A DNA stretch of 56,333 nt, from contig JAAYJQ010000025.1 of the NCBI GenBank assembly GCA_012522855.1, positions 1 through 56,333 on the forward strand, given 5' to 3'. The notes below the pieces were generated by a model, which worked only from the letters and a program-made list of their open reading frames with translations, was not told the DNA's origin and made no database searches. A program made the translations under genes and the position numbers. The stretch's first letter is position 1. Each line of letters opens with the position of its first letter. The stretch is from Bacteroidales bacterium. Lineage in GTDB: Bacteria; Bacteroidota; Bacteroidia; Bacteroidales; UBA932. This document shows positions 25,815 through 36,273 of the stretch, piece by piece.

Positions 25815-25928
25815 AGTCGGGAAAAGTATTATGAATCACTACTATTTTAATTACGATATTTTGATATAATATCGTGATTTATAGTTGATTATGTCTCTCA
25901 GTCGGGGATGGCAACTACTATTTTATTA
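25815..25928 (+). promoter_or_regulatory. Candidate SusR-type operator region
   Basis: An 8-bp inverted repeat ACGATATT...AATATCGT with a 7-bp spacer lies at 25,853-25,875. A 12-bp direct repeat ACTACTATTTTA occurs at 25,838 and 25,914, each preceded by AGTCGGG (25,815 and 25,900). They sit between the regulator and the susC promoter. Which of these the regulator binds is unknown; the inverted repeat could also be the regulator gene's terminator. Confidence 0.45.
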
Positions 25929-25935
25929 AGTCATA

Positions 25936-25965
25936 TTTGAATTGTTCAATCTTTCAGTTAATTTG
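25936..25965 (+). promoter_or_regulatory. susC promoter
   Basis: TTTG at 25,936-25,939, then exactly 19 bp, then TAATTTG at 25,959-25,965. This is the -33/-7 layout of Bacteroidetes promoters, with one base fewer in the -7 box. Confidence 0.6.
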
Positions 25966-26004
25966 CGTTAAACATTATTTTACTCACATAAACCAAACTC
26001 TTTT

Positions 26005-29004
26005 ATGCTAAACCAAAGAAAGACATTCGGCATTCGAATGTTAACATTCATTTTAGGAATGTTGCTGCCGTTATGTGTTTATGCACAGATGGTCAATGTA
26101 AGTGGTGTGGTCAAAGATGCCATCGGCGGCGTTCCAGGCGCTTCTATCATTGAAAAAGGCACGACGAACGGAACCATAGCCGATATGGATGGAAAGTTTT
26201 CTCTTAATGTAGCTTCTAATGCCATCCTTGAAGTTTCTTGCATTGGTTATATTACTGTAGAGATTCCTGCAGGAAACGGAACTACCCCTCTTGAAATCAT
26301 CCTCGCTGAGGACACAGAACTTCTTGAAGAAGTTCTTGTCATCGGTTACGGTACTATAAGGAAAAGTGATCTCACAGGTGCTGTTTCTGCCGTAAAAAGC
26401 GATGATATCAAGGACTCTCCGATGCCGAGCGTCGGGCAGGCTCTGCAAGGCAAGGTTGCCGGCCTGCAGATTATTGATGCCGGAACACCGGGATCGAATG
26501 TGAATATTAAGATCCGTGGTCTTGGTTCTATCAACAATTGCGACCCTTTGATTGTTATTGACGGTGTTCCTACCGACCTTGGTCTCAATGCTATTAATCC
26601 AGTTGATATCGATCGTATTGATGTACTCAAAGATGCTTCAGCTACAGCAATTTATGGTTCTCGTGGTGCAAACGGCGTCATGATGGTGACTACAAAGCGT
26701 GGCACATCCGGCGAAAGCAAGATTTCAGCATCGGCAAATGCGTCTTTCCAGAATCCTACGAATGTACCTCAGATGCTTAATGCCGCTCAATACGCACAAC
26801 TCAGCAATGAAATGATGACGAACAGCAACAGATCTGCGAATCCTGACTGGATCGATCCTTCTGTTCTCGGCATCGGCACGAATTGGCTTGACGAGCTACT
26901 CGGAACAGGTGTGATGCAGAACTACTCTGTAAGTTACTCTGGGGGAAATAACAAGTCAAACTATTATGTTTCAGGAGGTTTTCTCAATCAAACAGGAGTG
27001 GTGAGAAATGTCGGTTACTCGCGTTTTACTCTCCAGAGCAATAGCGATACCCAGCTTCGCAATTGGCTTAAAATTTCAAGCAATCTCTCTTTCAGTACTG
27101 ATAAGAAGACTAGCGGTAGTTACAGCATCTTAAATACTATGAATGCTCTTCCGGTTCTTCCTGTAAAGGACACTGACGGCGAATGGTCAGGACCTGAAGG
27201 TAATGCAGAATGGTTTGGAAGCGTGCGTAATCCTGTTGGAACCACTGAACTCGACAAGTCTGAAACAACAGGATACAATATCCTTGCAAACTTTACCGGT
27301 GAAATCAAATTCACAAAGTGGCTCAAATTCAAAAGCACATTCGGATATGATGCAAAGCTCTGGTTTACAGACAGATTCATTCCTAAATATGCGTGGAAAC
27401 CTATTCCAGTGGAAATCAGCAAGCGATACAGAAGCAATGACAAGTCCTTCACAAACCTCTGGGATAATTATTTCCTTTTGAATCATACATTTGCAAAGAA
27501 ACACAATGTGTCCTTGATGGCAGGTACATCTGCACAGTGGAACAAGTATGACTATATGAGCGGAGAGAAGTCAGGATTCCTCTTTGATAGCGTTAATCAA
27601 ATGAACAACGCACAGGAGATGGAATCCCTCAACGGAAACAAAAGCGAGTGGTCGCTATTCTCAGTGATGGCCCGTGCTAACTACTCGTATGCAGATCGCT
27701 ACCTCATCACCGCAACTATACGTTACGATGGTTCGAGCCGATTCGGAAAGAATAACCGTTGGGGTACATTTCCATCGGTATCAGCAGCTTGGCGTACATC
27801 GAAAGAACCTTGGTTCCCTCAGAAAGCTGTTGTCAATGACCTTAAAATTCGAGGAGGATACGGTGTGACAGGTAGCCAGGCAAGCGTTTCGAACTACGGC
27901 TATCTTGCAACATACAAAACAGGAGTCTATTCTTTGGGATCAGCAGGAGTCGATAACCCTACGCTATATTCAGCTACTCTTGCTAATCCGTCTATTCACT
28001 GGGAAGAGGTGGCTCAGAGCAATATCGGTGTCGATATAGGTCTTCTTGACTCACGTATCTTATTCTCTGTTGACGGATATATCAAGAACACAAGCGATAT
28101 GCTCGTTAAGGCAGCCGTCCCTATCACTTCAGGATTCGAGGATACCGGCACAACTTACGCAAATGCTGGCAAGGTGCGCAATAAGGGTGTCGAGATGCAA
28201 CTCCATACTGTAAATATTTCAGGTGAGTGGAACTGGGAGACTGATCTTTCTGCTACTTATAACACAAATAAAATCATCGACCTTAATAGTGATGTCCCTT
28301 ATTATATAAATCAAGTGAATAACTCATACGTTACTATGCTTCAGAAGGGCTATCCTATCAATGTGTTCTACGGATATGTAACAGATGGCCTTTTCCAGAA
28401 TGATACTGATGTAGATAATCACGCATATCAGCCGGGTGCGGCTAAGGGAGATATCCGTTACCGTGACCTGAATAACGACGGTGTCATCAATGAAGATGAC
28501 CGTACGGTAATAGGCAATCCTAACCCTACTTGGCTCTTCTCAATGAACAACAGAGTGGAGTGGAAGGGACTTGAGCTTTCTGTATATCTTCAGGGTGTTG
28601 CAGGAAACTCGATCTACAACGCAAACAATATCGAGAACACAGGTATGGCGGCTGCTATGAACCAGACTGTGGCAGTTCTTGACCGCTGGACAGGCGAGGG
28701 AACAAGCAACTTTATGCCTCGTGCTGTCTATGGCGACCCCAACCAGAACTGCCGCGTATCTAATCGCTTCATTGAGAACGGTTCTTATCTCCGCGTAAAG
28801 AACATTACGCTTGCATACTCTTTCCCTACAAGGCTACTTGAAAAGATTCACATTCAAGGCCTTCGTCTTGCTTTCATATGCGAGAACGCAGCTACAATTT
28901 CGAAGTATTCAGGATTTGATCCTGAGGTTTCGATCAATGGTATCGACTCATCACGTTATCCTATTCCTCGTACATATAGCGTGGGATTGAACATTAACTT
29001 CTAA
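26005..29004 (+). CDS. SusC-family TonB-dependent glucan transporter
   Basis: A 999-residue outer-membrane transporter. The signal peptide ends CVYAQ. A carboxypeptidase-like N-terminal domain (VSGVVKDAIGGVPGASI ... GTIADMDGKFSL) is followed by the SusC plug signature VLVIGYGTIRKSDLTGAVSAVK and IRGLGSINNCDPLIVIDGVP. The long barrel ends in SVGLNINF with terminal Phe. It imports oligosaccharides with TonB energy in a complex with the SusD lipoprotein 15 bp downstream. Gene order matches the B. thetaiotaomicron dextran locus (BT3086-BT3091). Confidence 0.95.
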   Translation: MLNQRKTFGIRMLTFILGMLLPLCVYAQMVNVSGVVKDAIGGVPGASIIEKGTTNGTIADMDGKFSLNVASNAILEVSCIGYITVEIPAGNGTTPLEIILAEDTELLEEVLVIGYGTIRKSDLTGAVSAVKSDDIKDSPMPSVGQALQGKVAGLQIIDAGTPGSNVNIKIRGLGSINNCDPLIVIDGVPTDLGLNAINPVDIDRIDVLKDASATAIYGSRGANGVMMVTTKRGTSGESKISASANASFQNPTNVPQMLNAAQYAQLSNEMMTNSNRSANPDWIDPSVLGIGTNWLDELLGTGVMQNYSVSYSGGNNKSNYYVSGGFLNQTGVVRNVGYSRFTLQSNSDTQLRNWLKISSNLSFSTDKKTSGSYSILNTMNALPVLPVKDTDGEWSGPEGNAEWFGSVRNPVGTTELDKSETTGYNILANFTGEIKFTKWLKFKSTFGYDAKLWFTDRFIPKYAWKPIPVEISKRYRSNDKSFTNLWDNYFLLNHTFAKKHNVSLMAGTSAQWNKYDYMSGEKSGFLFDSVNQMNNAQEMESLNGNKSEWSLFSVMARANYSYADRYLITATIRYDGSSRFGKNNRWGTFPSVSAAWRTSKEPWFPQKAVVNDLKIRGGYGVTGSQASVSNYGYLATYKTGVYSLGSAGVDNPTLYSATLANPSIHWEEVAQSNIGVDIGLLDSRILFSVDGYIKNTSDMLVKAAVPITSGFEDTGTTYANAGKVRNKGVEMQLHTVNISGEWNWETDLSATYNTNKIIDLNSDVPYYINQVNNSYVTMLQKGYPINVFYGYVTDGLFQNDTDVDNHAYQPGAAKGDIRYRDLNNDGVINEDDRTVIGNPNPTWLFSMNNRVEWKGLELSVYLQGVAGNSIYNANNIENTGMAAAMNQTVAVLDRWTGEGTSNFMPRAVYGDPNQNCRVSNRFIENGSYLRVKNITLAYSFPTRLLEKIHIQGLRLAFICENAATISKYSGFDPEVSINGIDSSRYPIPRTYSVGLNINF

Positions 29005-29018
29005 TCAGCCGTAGAGAC

Positions 29019-30509
29019 ATGAAAAATATAATTAAAAATACGATAATCTTACTTGCAGCCGTGTTTATGGCTTCCTGCAGCGATTTTCTTGAGAAGAGAC
29101 CTTACGATGGTGTTGACCCAGAAACAACTGTGACGGAGGATGTGGCTGTCGCATTGACAAATGCTTGCTACAGCACTTTGATGTCTTCCAACCTCTACAA
29201 TATGCGTATATGGACCCTCGACATCGTTGCCGGCAACTCAAACGTAGGAGCGGGTGGTGGAACAGACGGTCTGGAAACAATCCAGGCTGCTGATTTTATT
29301 ACCCAGTCTGACAATGGTATGGCACTTTATATGTGGCGTTCTCCTTGGCCTGGCATCGCTCAGTGCAACATCCTTATCAACGGTATAGGAAACGCTGAAA
29401 TTTCTGATGAGGTCAAGAATCAGTGCCTTGGTGAAGCTTACTTCCTTCGCGCACATTATTATTACATCCTCGTTCGTCTTTACGGAAGTGTTCCGATCCG
29501 TACCGAGCCATATGATCCGGGCACATCAGCACATATCGCCCGAGCGACACTTGAAGAGAACTACGATCTCATTATTAATGATTGCAAGAGGGCAATCGAA
29601 CTTCTTCCTGCCAAATCTGAATACAGCGCCTCTGACTTAGGGCGTGCCTGTAAAGAGGCCGCGATGTGCCAACTCGCTGATGTATATCTCACACTTGCAC
29701 CGGATAAGAACTCGCTTTATAACGAGGTCGTGACTCTTTGCGAAGAAATAGCTAGTTACGGCTGGGATCTTTCTACATGTGACTTTGCAGCAAACTTTGA
29801 TGCGACAATCAACAATGGTCCCGAGTCTATCTTCGAGGTTCAGTATTCAGGCAGCACAGAGTACAACTTCTGGGGCGGCTCTTGCCAGAGCTCTTGGGCT
29901 TCAACATTTATGGGGCCTCGCAACTCGGATTTCGTAGCAGGTTCATACGGATGGAACCAGCCTACAGAAGAGTTTATGAGCCAGTGGGAAGAAGGTGACC
30001 TCAGAAAGGATGTAACAGTATTCTATGAGGGGTGCCCTGATTTCGACGGCAAGGTTTATAAGAAGACTTACTCAAACACAGGCTACAATGTGCGCAAATT
30101 TCTAGTTCCCAAGAGCGTTTCACCTGAATACAACACCAATCCTGCAAACTGGATCGTCTATCGTTATGCAGACGTTCTTCTCAAGAAGGCCGAGGCCCTC
30201 AATGAACTTGGAGAAACTGCTTTGGCCGCGACTCCGCTCAACATAGTGCGTAAGCGTGCAGGTCTTGCCTCAGTAAACGGCCTTTCGAAGGACGAAATGC
30301 GTGAGAAGATCATTCACGAGCGTCGTATGGAGCTTGCTTTCGAAGGACATCGCTGGTTTGATATGATTCGCATTAACAAAGGACAGTATGCAATTGACTT
30401 TCTCCACTCTATAGGGAAGACAAATGCAAATCTCAACCGTCTCATCTTCCCTATACCTCAGACCGAGAGGGATGCAAACCCGCTTATTGAGCAGAATCCG
30501 GGATATTAA
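29019..30509 (+). CDS. SusD-family glucan-binding lipoprotein
   Basis: A 496-residue surface lipoprotein (lipobox AVFMASC, Cys 20). SusD TPR signatures include CLGEAYFLRAHYYYILVRLYG with PIRTEPYDPGT, and the C-terminal RKRAGLASVNGL...IIHERRMELAFEGHRWFDMIR block. It binds dextran-type chains at the cell surface and forms the lid of the SusC channel. It lies second in the operon. Confidence 0.95.
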   Translation: MKNIIKNTIILLAAVFMASCSDFLEKRPYDGVDPETTVTEDVAVALTNACYSTLMSSNLYNMRIWTLDIVAGNSNVGAGGGTDGLETIQAADFITQSDNGMALYMWRSPWPGIAQCNILINGIGNAEISDEVKNQCLGEAYFLRAHYYYILVRLYGSVPIRTEPYDPGTSAHIARATLEENYDLIINDCKRAIELLPAKSEYSASDLGRACKEAAMCQLADVYLTLAPDKNSLYNEVVTLCEEIASYGWDLSTCDFAANFDATINNGPESIFEVQYSGSTEYNFWGGSCQSSWASTFMGPRNSDFVAGSYGWNQPTEEFMSQWEEGDLRKDVTVFYEGCPDFDGKVYKKTYSNTGYNVRKFLVPKSVSPEYNTNPANWIVYRYADVLLKKAEALNELGETALAATPLNIVRKRAGLASVNGLSKDEMREKIIHERRMELAFEGHRWFDMIRINKGQYAIDFLHSIGKTNANLNRLIFPIPQTERDANPLIEQNPGY

Positions 30510-30530
30510 CAGTCAAGAATTTAAGGTAAT

Positions 30531-32015
30531 ATGAAGAAAAATATATTGAGATTAGCTTCATTCATCTTCGGATGCGCTGTTTTAGCATCCTGTGCGGATG
30601 ACAATTATATGAAGCTTGATAAAGGTCATAACGAGCTTACGCTTCAAGCCAATGCTACTGAGTTTGTCCTGAATGAAGCCCAACACGGTGATGATGCCTT
30701 AGCTCTCACCTGGACTACAGGGACTAACTTCGGTTCTGGAAATAAGATTTACTATACGTTGGAGATCGCTAAGGCAGGAACAGATTTCGCTGCTCCGTAT
30801 GTAGTGATTGACAACAAGATACAGACATATTCATATAAAGCCACCGTTGAAAAGCTTAATAATACTCTTCGTTCATTCTTCGGTGAGCATGAGGAACTTG
30901 CTCTTGAAGCCAGAGTTACTGCCACAGTGCCTGAAAGCGACCGACTTCAGGAAAGTGTTGTAGCTTTTAATGTTAAGACCTATAAGCCTGTAACATCTAT
31001 TCTTTACATCTTCGGTGATGCCACTAAGGCCGGCTGGTCTCTTGATGCGATGGAGGAAATGAAGAGGGTGGACAACGGTATCTTCACTTGGACCGGTAAA
31101 CTTTTGGGCGGAAAGTCATTTAAGTTTGCTGTCCAGAGAGACTACATACCTACATATAATAAGGGTGGTGAAGGCAAACTCGTATATCGCGCAACTTATG
31201 ATGATCCAGATGAGTCTTTTAGTGTAGATGAGACAAGTAATTACAAGGTTGATGTTAATCTTCTTGATCTTACAATCAAAATCGAGGTCAGCGCAACTGA
31301 AACCCCGCTCTTTGAGAGCATGTATCTTATAGGAAATATGACTGGCTGGGGCTTTGAACCTCTCACCGTTGATGCTATCGATCCGTTCCTCTTCCGTCTG
31401 GGTAAATTCTTCAACAAGGGCGGTGATTTCAAGTTCGCAACTACAAACGGAAGTTGGGAAAACAACTTCAAGGCTCCCTATGCAAATGCCCCTTACACAG
31501 AGACCAAGACCGTGTTTGTAAGCGGATTCGATCCGGATAACAAGTGGAGCCTTCAGGATTCAGAGATTGGCAAGGCATATAAGATCTGCTTTGACATTAG
31601 AAAAGACAGAGAGCGTATGCTCATGAAAGAGTTTGTTCCATACGAGATGATCTACCTTGTCGGCAGCGCATCGCCTAATGGCTGGAGTCTGGATAATGCT
31701 ACTCCCATGACGACAGGAGATGATGCGTATACATTCACTTGGGAAGGCCATCTCAATGAAGGTGAACTTAAGTTCACTTGTGATAAGCGGTCGGATTGGA
31801 TGGGCGCCTGGTTTATGGCTTCAGAGGGCAACAAGGCCCCTACGGGTGAGACTGAACAGTTGCTCTTCATTGACAAGTCAAGCAACTGGTGTAAGGAACA
31901 GTATCTTGAAATCGGTGTTGGAGACCTCGATCAGAAGTGGAAGATTTCTGAGGTAGGTACATATGCAATCACGCTCAATCAACTCAAGGAAACAATATCT
32001 ATCGTCAAGAAATAA
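30531..32015 (+). CDS. SusE/SusF-like surface glucan-binding lipoprotein
   Basis: A 494-residue lipoprotein (AVLASC). It has an N-terminal SusE-type domain (ELTLQANATEFVLNEAQHGD and a fibronectin-like fold to about residue 150), then repeated starch-module-like units recognisable by their starts: ILYIFGDATKAGWSLD, MYLIGNMTGWGFEP and IYLVGSASPNGWSLD. These Trp-containing units match the SusE/SusF carbohydrate-binding modules. There are about three of them. It probably holds dextran at the surface for the GH66 enzyme. Confidence 0.88.
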   Translation: MKKNILRLASFIFGCAVLASCADDNYMKLDKGHNELTLQANATEFVLNEAQHGDDALALTWTTGTNFGSGNKIYYTLEIAKAGTDFAAPYVVIDNKIQTYSYKATVEKLNNTLRSFFGEHEELALEARVTATVPESDRLQESVVAFNVKTYKPVTSILYIFGDATKAGWSLDAMEEMKRVDNGIFTWTGKLLGGKSFKFAVQRDYIPTYNKGGEGKLVYRATYDDPDESFSVDETSNYKVDVNLLDLTIKIEVSATETPLFESMYLIGNMTGWGFEPLTVDAIDPFLFRLGKFFNKGGDFKFATTNGSWENNFKAPYANAPYTETKTVFVSGFDPDNKWSLQDSEIGKAYKICFDIRKDRERMLMKEFVPYEMIYLVGSASPNGWSLDNATPMTTGDDAYTFTWEGHLNEGELKFTCDKRSDWMGAWFMASEGNKAPTGETEQLLFIDKSSNWCKEQYLEIGVGDLDQKWKISEVGTYAITLNQLKETISIVKK

Positions 32016-32017
32016 TT

Positions 32018-33823
32018 GTGAAAAAGTTATTGTATTCGATAGCCGTAGTTATTCTCGCTGTATCCTGCGGAAAAGATCCGCAGGGCAGCGGGAATTCCGG
32101 TGATAATGACAATACGGAAAATGGTCACACTGGTGGAGTTACGGATGTCGTTGCAATCCAATCCGATATAACAATTGACCTTAAGACTGACAAAGCGATA
32201 TACAGTCCTGGCGATGAGGTCACTTTCACTGCTAGCAGCATCCCTGCAGATGCCAAAATCCGATACCGCTGTATGGGTGAGACTATACACCAGCATAATT
32301 CTTCGGGCAATCAATGGGTGTGGAATGCTCCGTCAGCAGATGGACGCGGCTATATGGTGGAGGTCTATCGAGAAAAGGACGAAAAGACTGATCTTGTTCT
32401 TGGGACCATTGCTGTTGATGTTTCAAGCGATTGGACAATGTTCCCCCGTTATGGCTTTGTCGCGGATTTCGGAAAGGAAAAACTCGCTGAAGGTGTAATC
32501 GAGTCCGAAATGGAGTTCCTTAACCGATGTCATATCAACGGAATACAGTTCTATGACTGGCACAACAAGCATCACTGGCCGCTTGGCGGAACGATGGAGA
32601 CCCTCGATGAGGTCTATAAGGATATTGCCAACCGTGATGTCTATAATGCCGTTGTGAAGAAGTATATCGAAGTTCAGCACGGCTATGGAATGAAGGCGAT
32701 GTTCTACAATCTTGCCTTCGGTGTGTTGGATGATGCTGTTGCGGACGGGGTCAAGGAGGAGTGGTTTATCTATAAGAAATCGGGCCGCGAGGATCAGGAT
32801 GCCCATATACTTCCTGGAAGCTGGAAGAGTAGCATCTATCTGGTCGATCCTGGCAACGCCCAATGGCAGGGCTATATGATTGAGAGAAACAAGGAGGTAT
32901 ATCATCATCTTGATTTCGACGGATTCCACATCGACCAGCTCGGAAGCCGTGGTACGCGCTATGACTGGAACGGCAAACAGGTTGATCTGCCGACAGGATA
33001 TGCCTCGTTCATCAATGCGATGAAGAATGCCCATCCTGACAAGAGACTGGTGTTCAATGCTGTGTCAAGCTATGGCTCCAACAGGATTGCAGGCACAGGA
33101 AATGTTGATTTCTGCTATAATGAGGTTTGGGGAAGCGAGGATCAGTTCAAGGACCTCTACACTATCATCAAGACCAATGATATGAATAGCAATCATAGCC
33201 TCAAGAGTGTGTTTGCTGCTTATATGAACTATGAATGCAGCAACAGGGAATTCAATATTCCCGGTGTACTCCTTACCGATGCCGTGATGTTTGCCCTTGG
33301 AGGCGCTCATCTTGAACTTGGCGACCATATGCTCTGCCGTGAGTATTTCCCTAATCAAGATGTAAAAATGAGCAGCGCTCTCAAGACTTTCATTGTGCGC
33401 TACTATGATTTCCTGACCGGGTATCAGAATCTTCTCCGTGGAGCAAGTTCAAAAGCAGAGGTGCAGGTGGAGGTAGAGAGTGAAGCTGCAAGAAAAATCT
33501 CATTCAACAATTGGCCTCCTAAAGAGGGTGGAGTGACCACGTACGCGAAGAAAATAGATGATAAGACAGTCATTCATTTCCTTAACTTCAGGTCTATAGA
33601 TAATCTGAACTGGAGAGACCTTAAAGGTACGAGGCCGGCACCTGCAAAGGTCGTCAAGTCGCCCGTCAAGGTCAAATATGAGGCAAAGGCAAGCAGAATA
33701 TGGGTGGCTTCTCCCAATCAGCACGCCGGGGCGCTTCAAGAGCTTGCATTCACTCAAGAGGGTGGTTACATCTCATTTATACTGCCACATCTTGAATATT
33801 GGACAATGCTGGTAATAGAATAA
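32018..33823 (+). CDS. GH66 endo-dextranase (or cyclodextran glucanotransferase), lipoprotein
   Basis: A 601-residue lipoprotein (AVILAVSC, Cys 17) starting at GTG, 2 bp after the SusE-like stop. Family GH66 features are a PRYGFVADFG stretch near residue 143, the HINGIQFYDWHNKHHWPLGG block, the nucleophile region DGFHIDQLGS with Asp 306 and the acid/base region FCYNEVWG with Glu 369. It should cut alpha-1,6-glucan internally at the cell surface. The cyclising subclass has an inserted CBM that I do not see, so dextranase is favoured. It is the signature gene for calling this a dextran locus. Confidence 0.9.
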   Translation: MKKLLYSIAVVILAVSCGKDPQGSGNSGDNDNTENGHTGGVTDVVAIQSDITIDLKTDKAIYSPGDEVTFTASSIPADAKIRYRCMGETIHQHNSSGNQWVWNAPSADGRGYMVEVYREKDEKTDLVLGTIAVDVSSDWTMFPRYGFVADFGKEKLAEGVIESEMEFLNRCHINGIQFYDWHNKHHWPLGGTMETLDEVYKDIANRDVYNAVVKKYIEVQHGYGMKAMFYNLAFGVLDDAVADGVKEEWFIYKKSGREDQDAHILPGSWKSSIYLVDPGNAQWQGYMIERNKEVYHHLDFDGFHIDQLGSRGTRYDWNGKQVDLPTGYASFINAMKNAHPDKRLVFNAVSSYGSNRIAGTGNVDFCYNEVWGSEDQFKDLYTIIKTNDMNSNHSLKSVFAAYMNYECSNREFNIPGVLLTDAVMFALGGAHLELGDHMLCREYFPNQDVKMSSALKTFIVRYYDFLTGYQNLLRGASSKAEVQVEVESEAARKISFNNWPPKEGGVTTYAKKIDDKTVIHFLNFRSIDNLNWRDLKGTRPAPAKVVKSPVKVKYEAKASRIWVASPNQHAGALQELAFTQEGGYISFILPHLEYWTMLVIE

Positions 33824-33825
33824 TT

Positions 33826-36273
33826 ATGCGTAAGTTTTTTATTTTGATTTTCTGTGTTATCACCCCAATGCTTTACGCAAGTGATGCGACAGGTAATTGT
33901 TTTCTATACACAAAGAATGAACGATGCGTGAACTTCTCAATCGACGACGGGTCTGTAATTCAGTTGAGGTTGTGCAGTCCTTCAGTCGTACGTATCTGGT
34001 ATTCTCCGGATGGAACACTGAGTCGTAGCAACGATTCCTTTGCTGTGATAAATGAAGACCTTCAGGATATTGGGGAACTTATTGTTGATGAGCAGAATGC
34101 CTGTTATGAAATCTTTACTGACAAACTTCGCATCAGAGTAAACAAGGCCCCTTTCAACCTTCAGATATTCGACAAGTGGCAAAAGCTTCTGTTCAGTGAC
34201 TACCTTGATAAAGGTCATGTAAGCGAAGGTACGAGAAAGATAGAGTATAAGGCTCTCCGCCGTGACGAACATTTCTTCGGTCTTGGTGAAAAAACTGGAA
34301 AATTGGACCGAAGGGGTGAGAGCTACAAGATGTGGAACAGCGACAAGCCTTGCTACAGCACTGTCGAGGATCCTCTTTACAAGAGCATTCCTTTCTTTAT
34401 GAGCAACTATCGCTACGGAATTTTCCTTGACAATACCTTTAAGACCGAATTTAAGTTCGGTACGGAAAGCCGTGACTATTACAGCTTTGAGGCCCCTGAC
34501 GGAGAAATGATTTATTATTTCATATTCGGAAAGGACTACAAGGAGATAATGACGCAGTATGTAGGACTTACGGGCAAGCCTATCATGCCTCCACGCTGGG
34601 CTTTGGGCTTTGCGCAATGCCGAGGATTGCTTACAAACGAGGACCTGACATATGAGATCGCACACGGTTACCGTGAAAGGGGAATTCCATGTGACATCAT
34701 CTATCAAGATATAGGATGGACTCAACATCTTCAGGATTTTGATTGGCGCAAGCCTAACTATAGGAACCCCCGCAAGATGCTTTCGGATCTCGATTCTATG
34801 GGATTCAAAGTCATCTTGTCTCAGGATCCTGTAATATCTCAGGGTAATATCAAGCAATGGCGAGAAGCGGATAGCCTTGGCTATTTTGTAAAGGATGTAA
34901 CCACAGGTAAAACTTACGATATGCCCTGGCCGTGGGGCGGCAATTGCGGTGTGGTAGATTTCACTATACCTGAAGTTGCGGACTGGTGGGGCGAATATCA
35001 GCAGAAACCTCTTGATGACGGGGCGGCAGGATTCTGGACAGATATGGGCGAGCCGGCGTGGAGTAATGAAGAATCTCCTGAACGTCTTGTGATGAAGCAT
35101 CATCTTGGGATGCACGATGAGATTCACAATGTCTATGGACTCACTTGGGACAAAGTCGTCACCGAACAGTTCGAGAAGCGTAATCCTGACAAGCGTGTCT
35201 TTCAGATGACCCGTGCTGCGTTTGCCGGGCTCCAGAGATACACCTTCGGATGGACTGGCGACAGCGGTTGTGCAAATAATGTCCTCGAAGGCTGGGCCCA
35301 GATGGCCAACCAGATTCCAGTGCTGCTTTCGGCGGGTCTAGGTGTCATTCCTTTCACAACTACCGACATATCAGGCTATTGCGGCGACATTGATGACTAT
35401 CCGGCTATGGCTGAACTTTATACACGTTGGATTCAATTGGGGGCATTCAATCCTCTCAGCCGTATTCATCACGAAGGCAACAATGCTGTCGAGCCTTGGC
35501 TCTTCGGCGCAGAAGCGGAAAGGAATGCTAAGGCTGCAATTGAATTGAAATACAGCCTTCTACCATATATCTACACCTATGCGCGACAGGCCCACGATTT
35601 AGGGCTTCCTATTATGCGTCCTATGGTAATGGAGTTCCCACTTGACACAGAGACCTATAGCCTTGATTCGCAGTTTATGTTCGGTGAAGAGTTGTTGGTG
35701 GCCCCTGTGGTAAAGAAGAGTGCGCGGACAAGGAATTTGTATCTGCCGGAAGGCTCATGGATTGACTTTAATGATAAAAAGTCGGAATATGTGGGAGAGC
35801 AGTGGCTTACTGTAGAGGCACCTTTAAGCGTGATCCCGATGTTCGTACGTAAGGGAAGCATTGTTCCTCGTATGCCCGTAATGAATTACACCGACGAACG
35901 CAAGGTATATCCTGTGACATTCGAAGTATTCCCGGCAATTGAAGGTGAAACAGCCAATTTCATTCTTTATGAAGACGACGGAGAAGATCTTGGGTATCTT
36001 CGCGGAGAATACCTTCGCACCCCTATCTCCTGCCGCACTTCCAAGGAGCATTACGAAATCATAATTGGTGAGAGACAGGGTAAAGGGTATGAAATCGACG
36101 GTGAACGAGAATTCATTTTCAAGATATATACAGATATGTTTCCAAAGTCAGTGATGCTTGACGATGTCAAGGTGAAGAAAAACAAGGTTTGGAGTTCAGA
36201 CAAAAAGAACGGAGTCTGTCATTTCACCTGCGCGGATGATGGTAAGAGGCATATTATAAAGTTTATATTCTAG
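33826..36273 (+). CDS. GH31 alpha-glucosidase
   Basis: An 815-residue periplasmic enzyme with signal peptide MRKFFILIFCVITPMLYAS. Start chosen at the Met just after the GH66 stop; a longer frame overlaps that gene and lacks a signal. The GH31 N-terminal beta-sandwich carries FFGLGEKTGKLDRRG. The nucleophile is Asp 406 in FWTDMGEPAWS and the acid/base is Asp 479 in GWTGDSG. A C-terminal domain 5 follows, with YEDDGED. It should release glucose from isomalto-oligosaccharides made by the GH66 enzyme and imported by SusCD. Confidence 0.93.
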   Translation: MRKFFILIFCVITPMLYASDATGNCFLYTKNERCVNFSIDDGSVIQLRLCSPSVVRIWYSPDGTLSRSNDSFAVINEDLQDIGELIVDEQNACYEIFTDKLRIRVNKAPFNLQIFDKWQKLLFSDYLDKGHVSEGTRKIEYKALRRDEHFFGLGEKTGKLDRRGESYKMWNSDKPCYSTVEDPLYKSIPFFMSNYRYGIFLDNTFKTEFKFGTESRDYYSFEAPDGEMIYYFIFGKDYKEIMTQYVGLTGKPIMPPRWALGFAQCRGLLTNEDLTYEIAHGYRERGIPCDIIYQDIGWTQHLQDFDWRKPNYRNPRKMLSDLDSMGFKVILSQDPVISQGNIKQWREADSLGYFVKDVTTGKTYDMPWPWGGNCGVVDFTIPEVADWWGEYQQKPLDDGAAGFWTDMGEPAWSNEESPERLVMKHHLGMHDEIHNVYGLTWDKVVTEQFEKRNPDKRVFQMTRAAFAGLQRYTFGWTGDSGCANNVLEGWAQMANQIPVLLSAGLGVIPFTTTDISGYCGDIDDYPAMAELYTRWIQLGAFNPLSRIHHEGNNAVEPWLFGAEAERNAKAAIELKYSLLPYIYTYARQAHDLGLPIMRPMVMEFPLDTETYSLDSQFMFGEELLVAPVVKKSARTRNLYLPEGSWIDFNDKKSEYVGEQWLTVEAPLSVIPMFVRKGSIVPRMPVMNYTDERKVYPVTFEVFPAIEGETANFILYEDDGEDLGYLRGEYLRTPISCRTSKEHYEIIIGERQGKGYEIDGEREFIFKIYTDMFPKSVMLDDVKVKKNKVWSSDKKNGVCHFTCADDGKRHIIKFIF

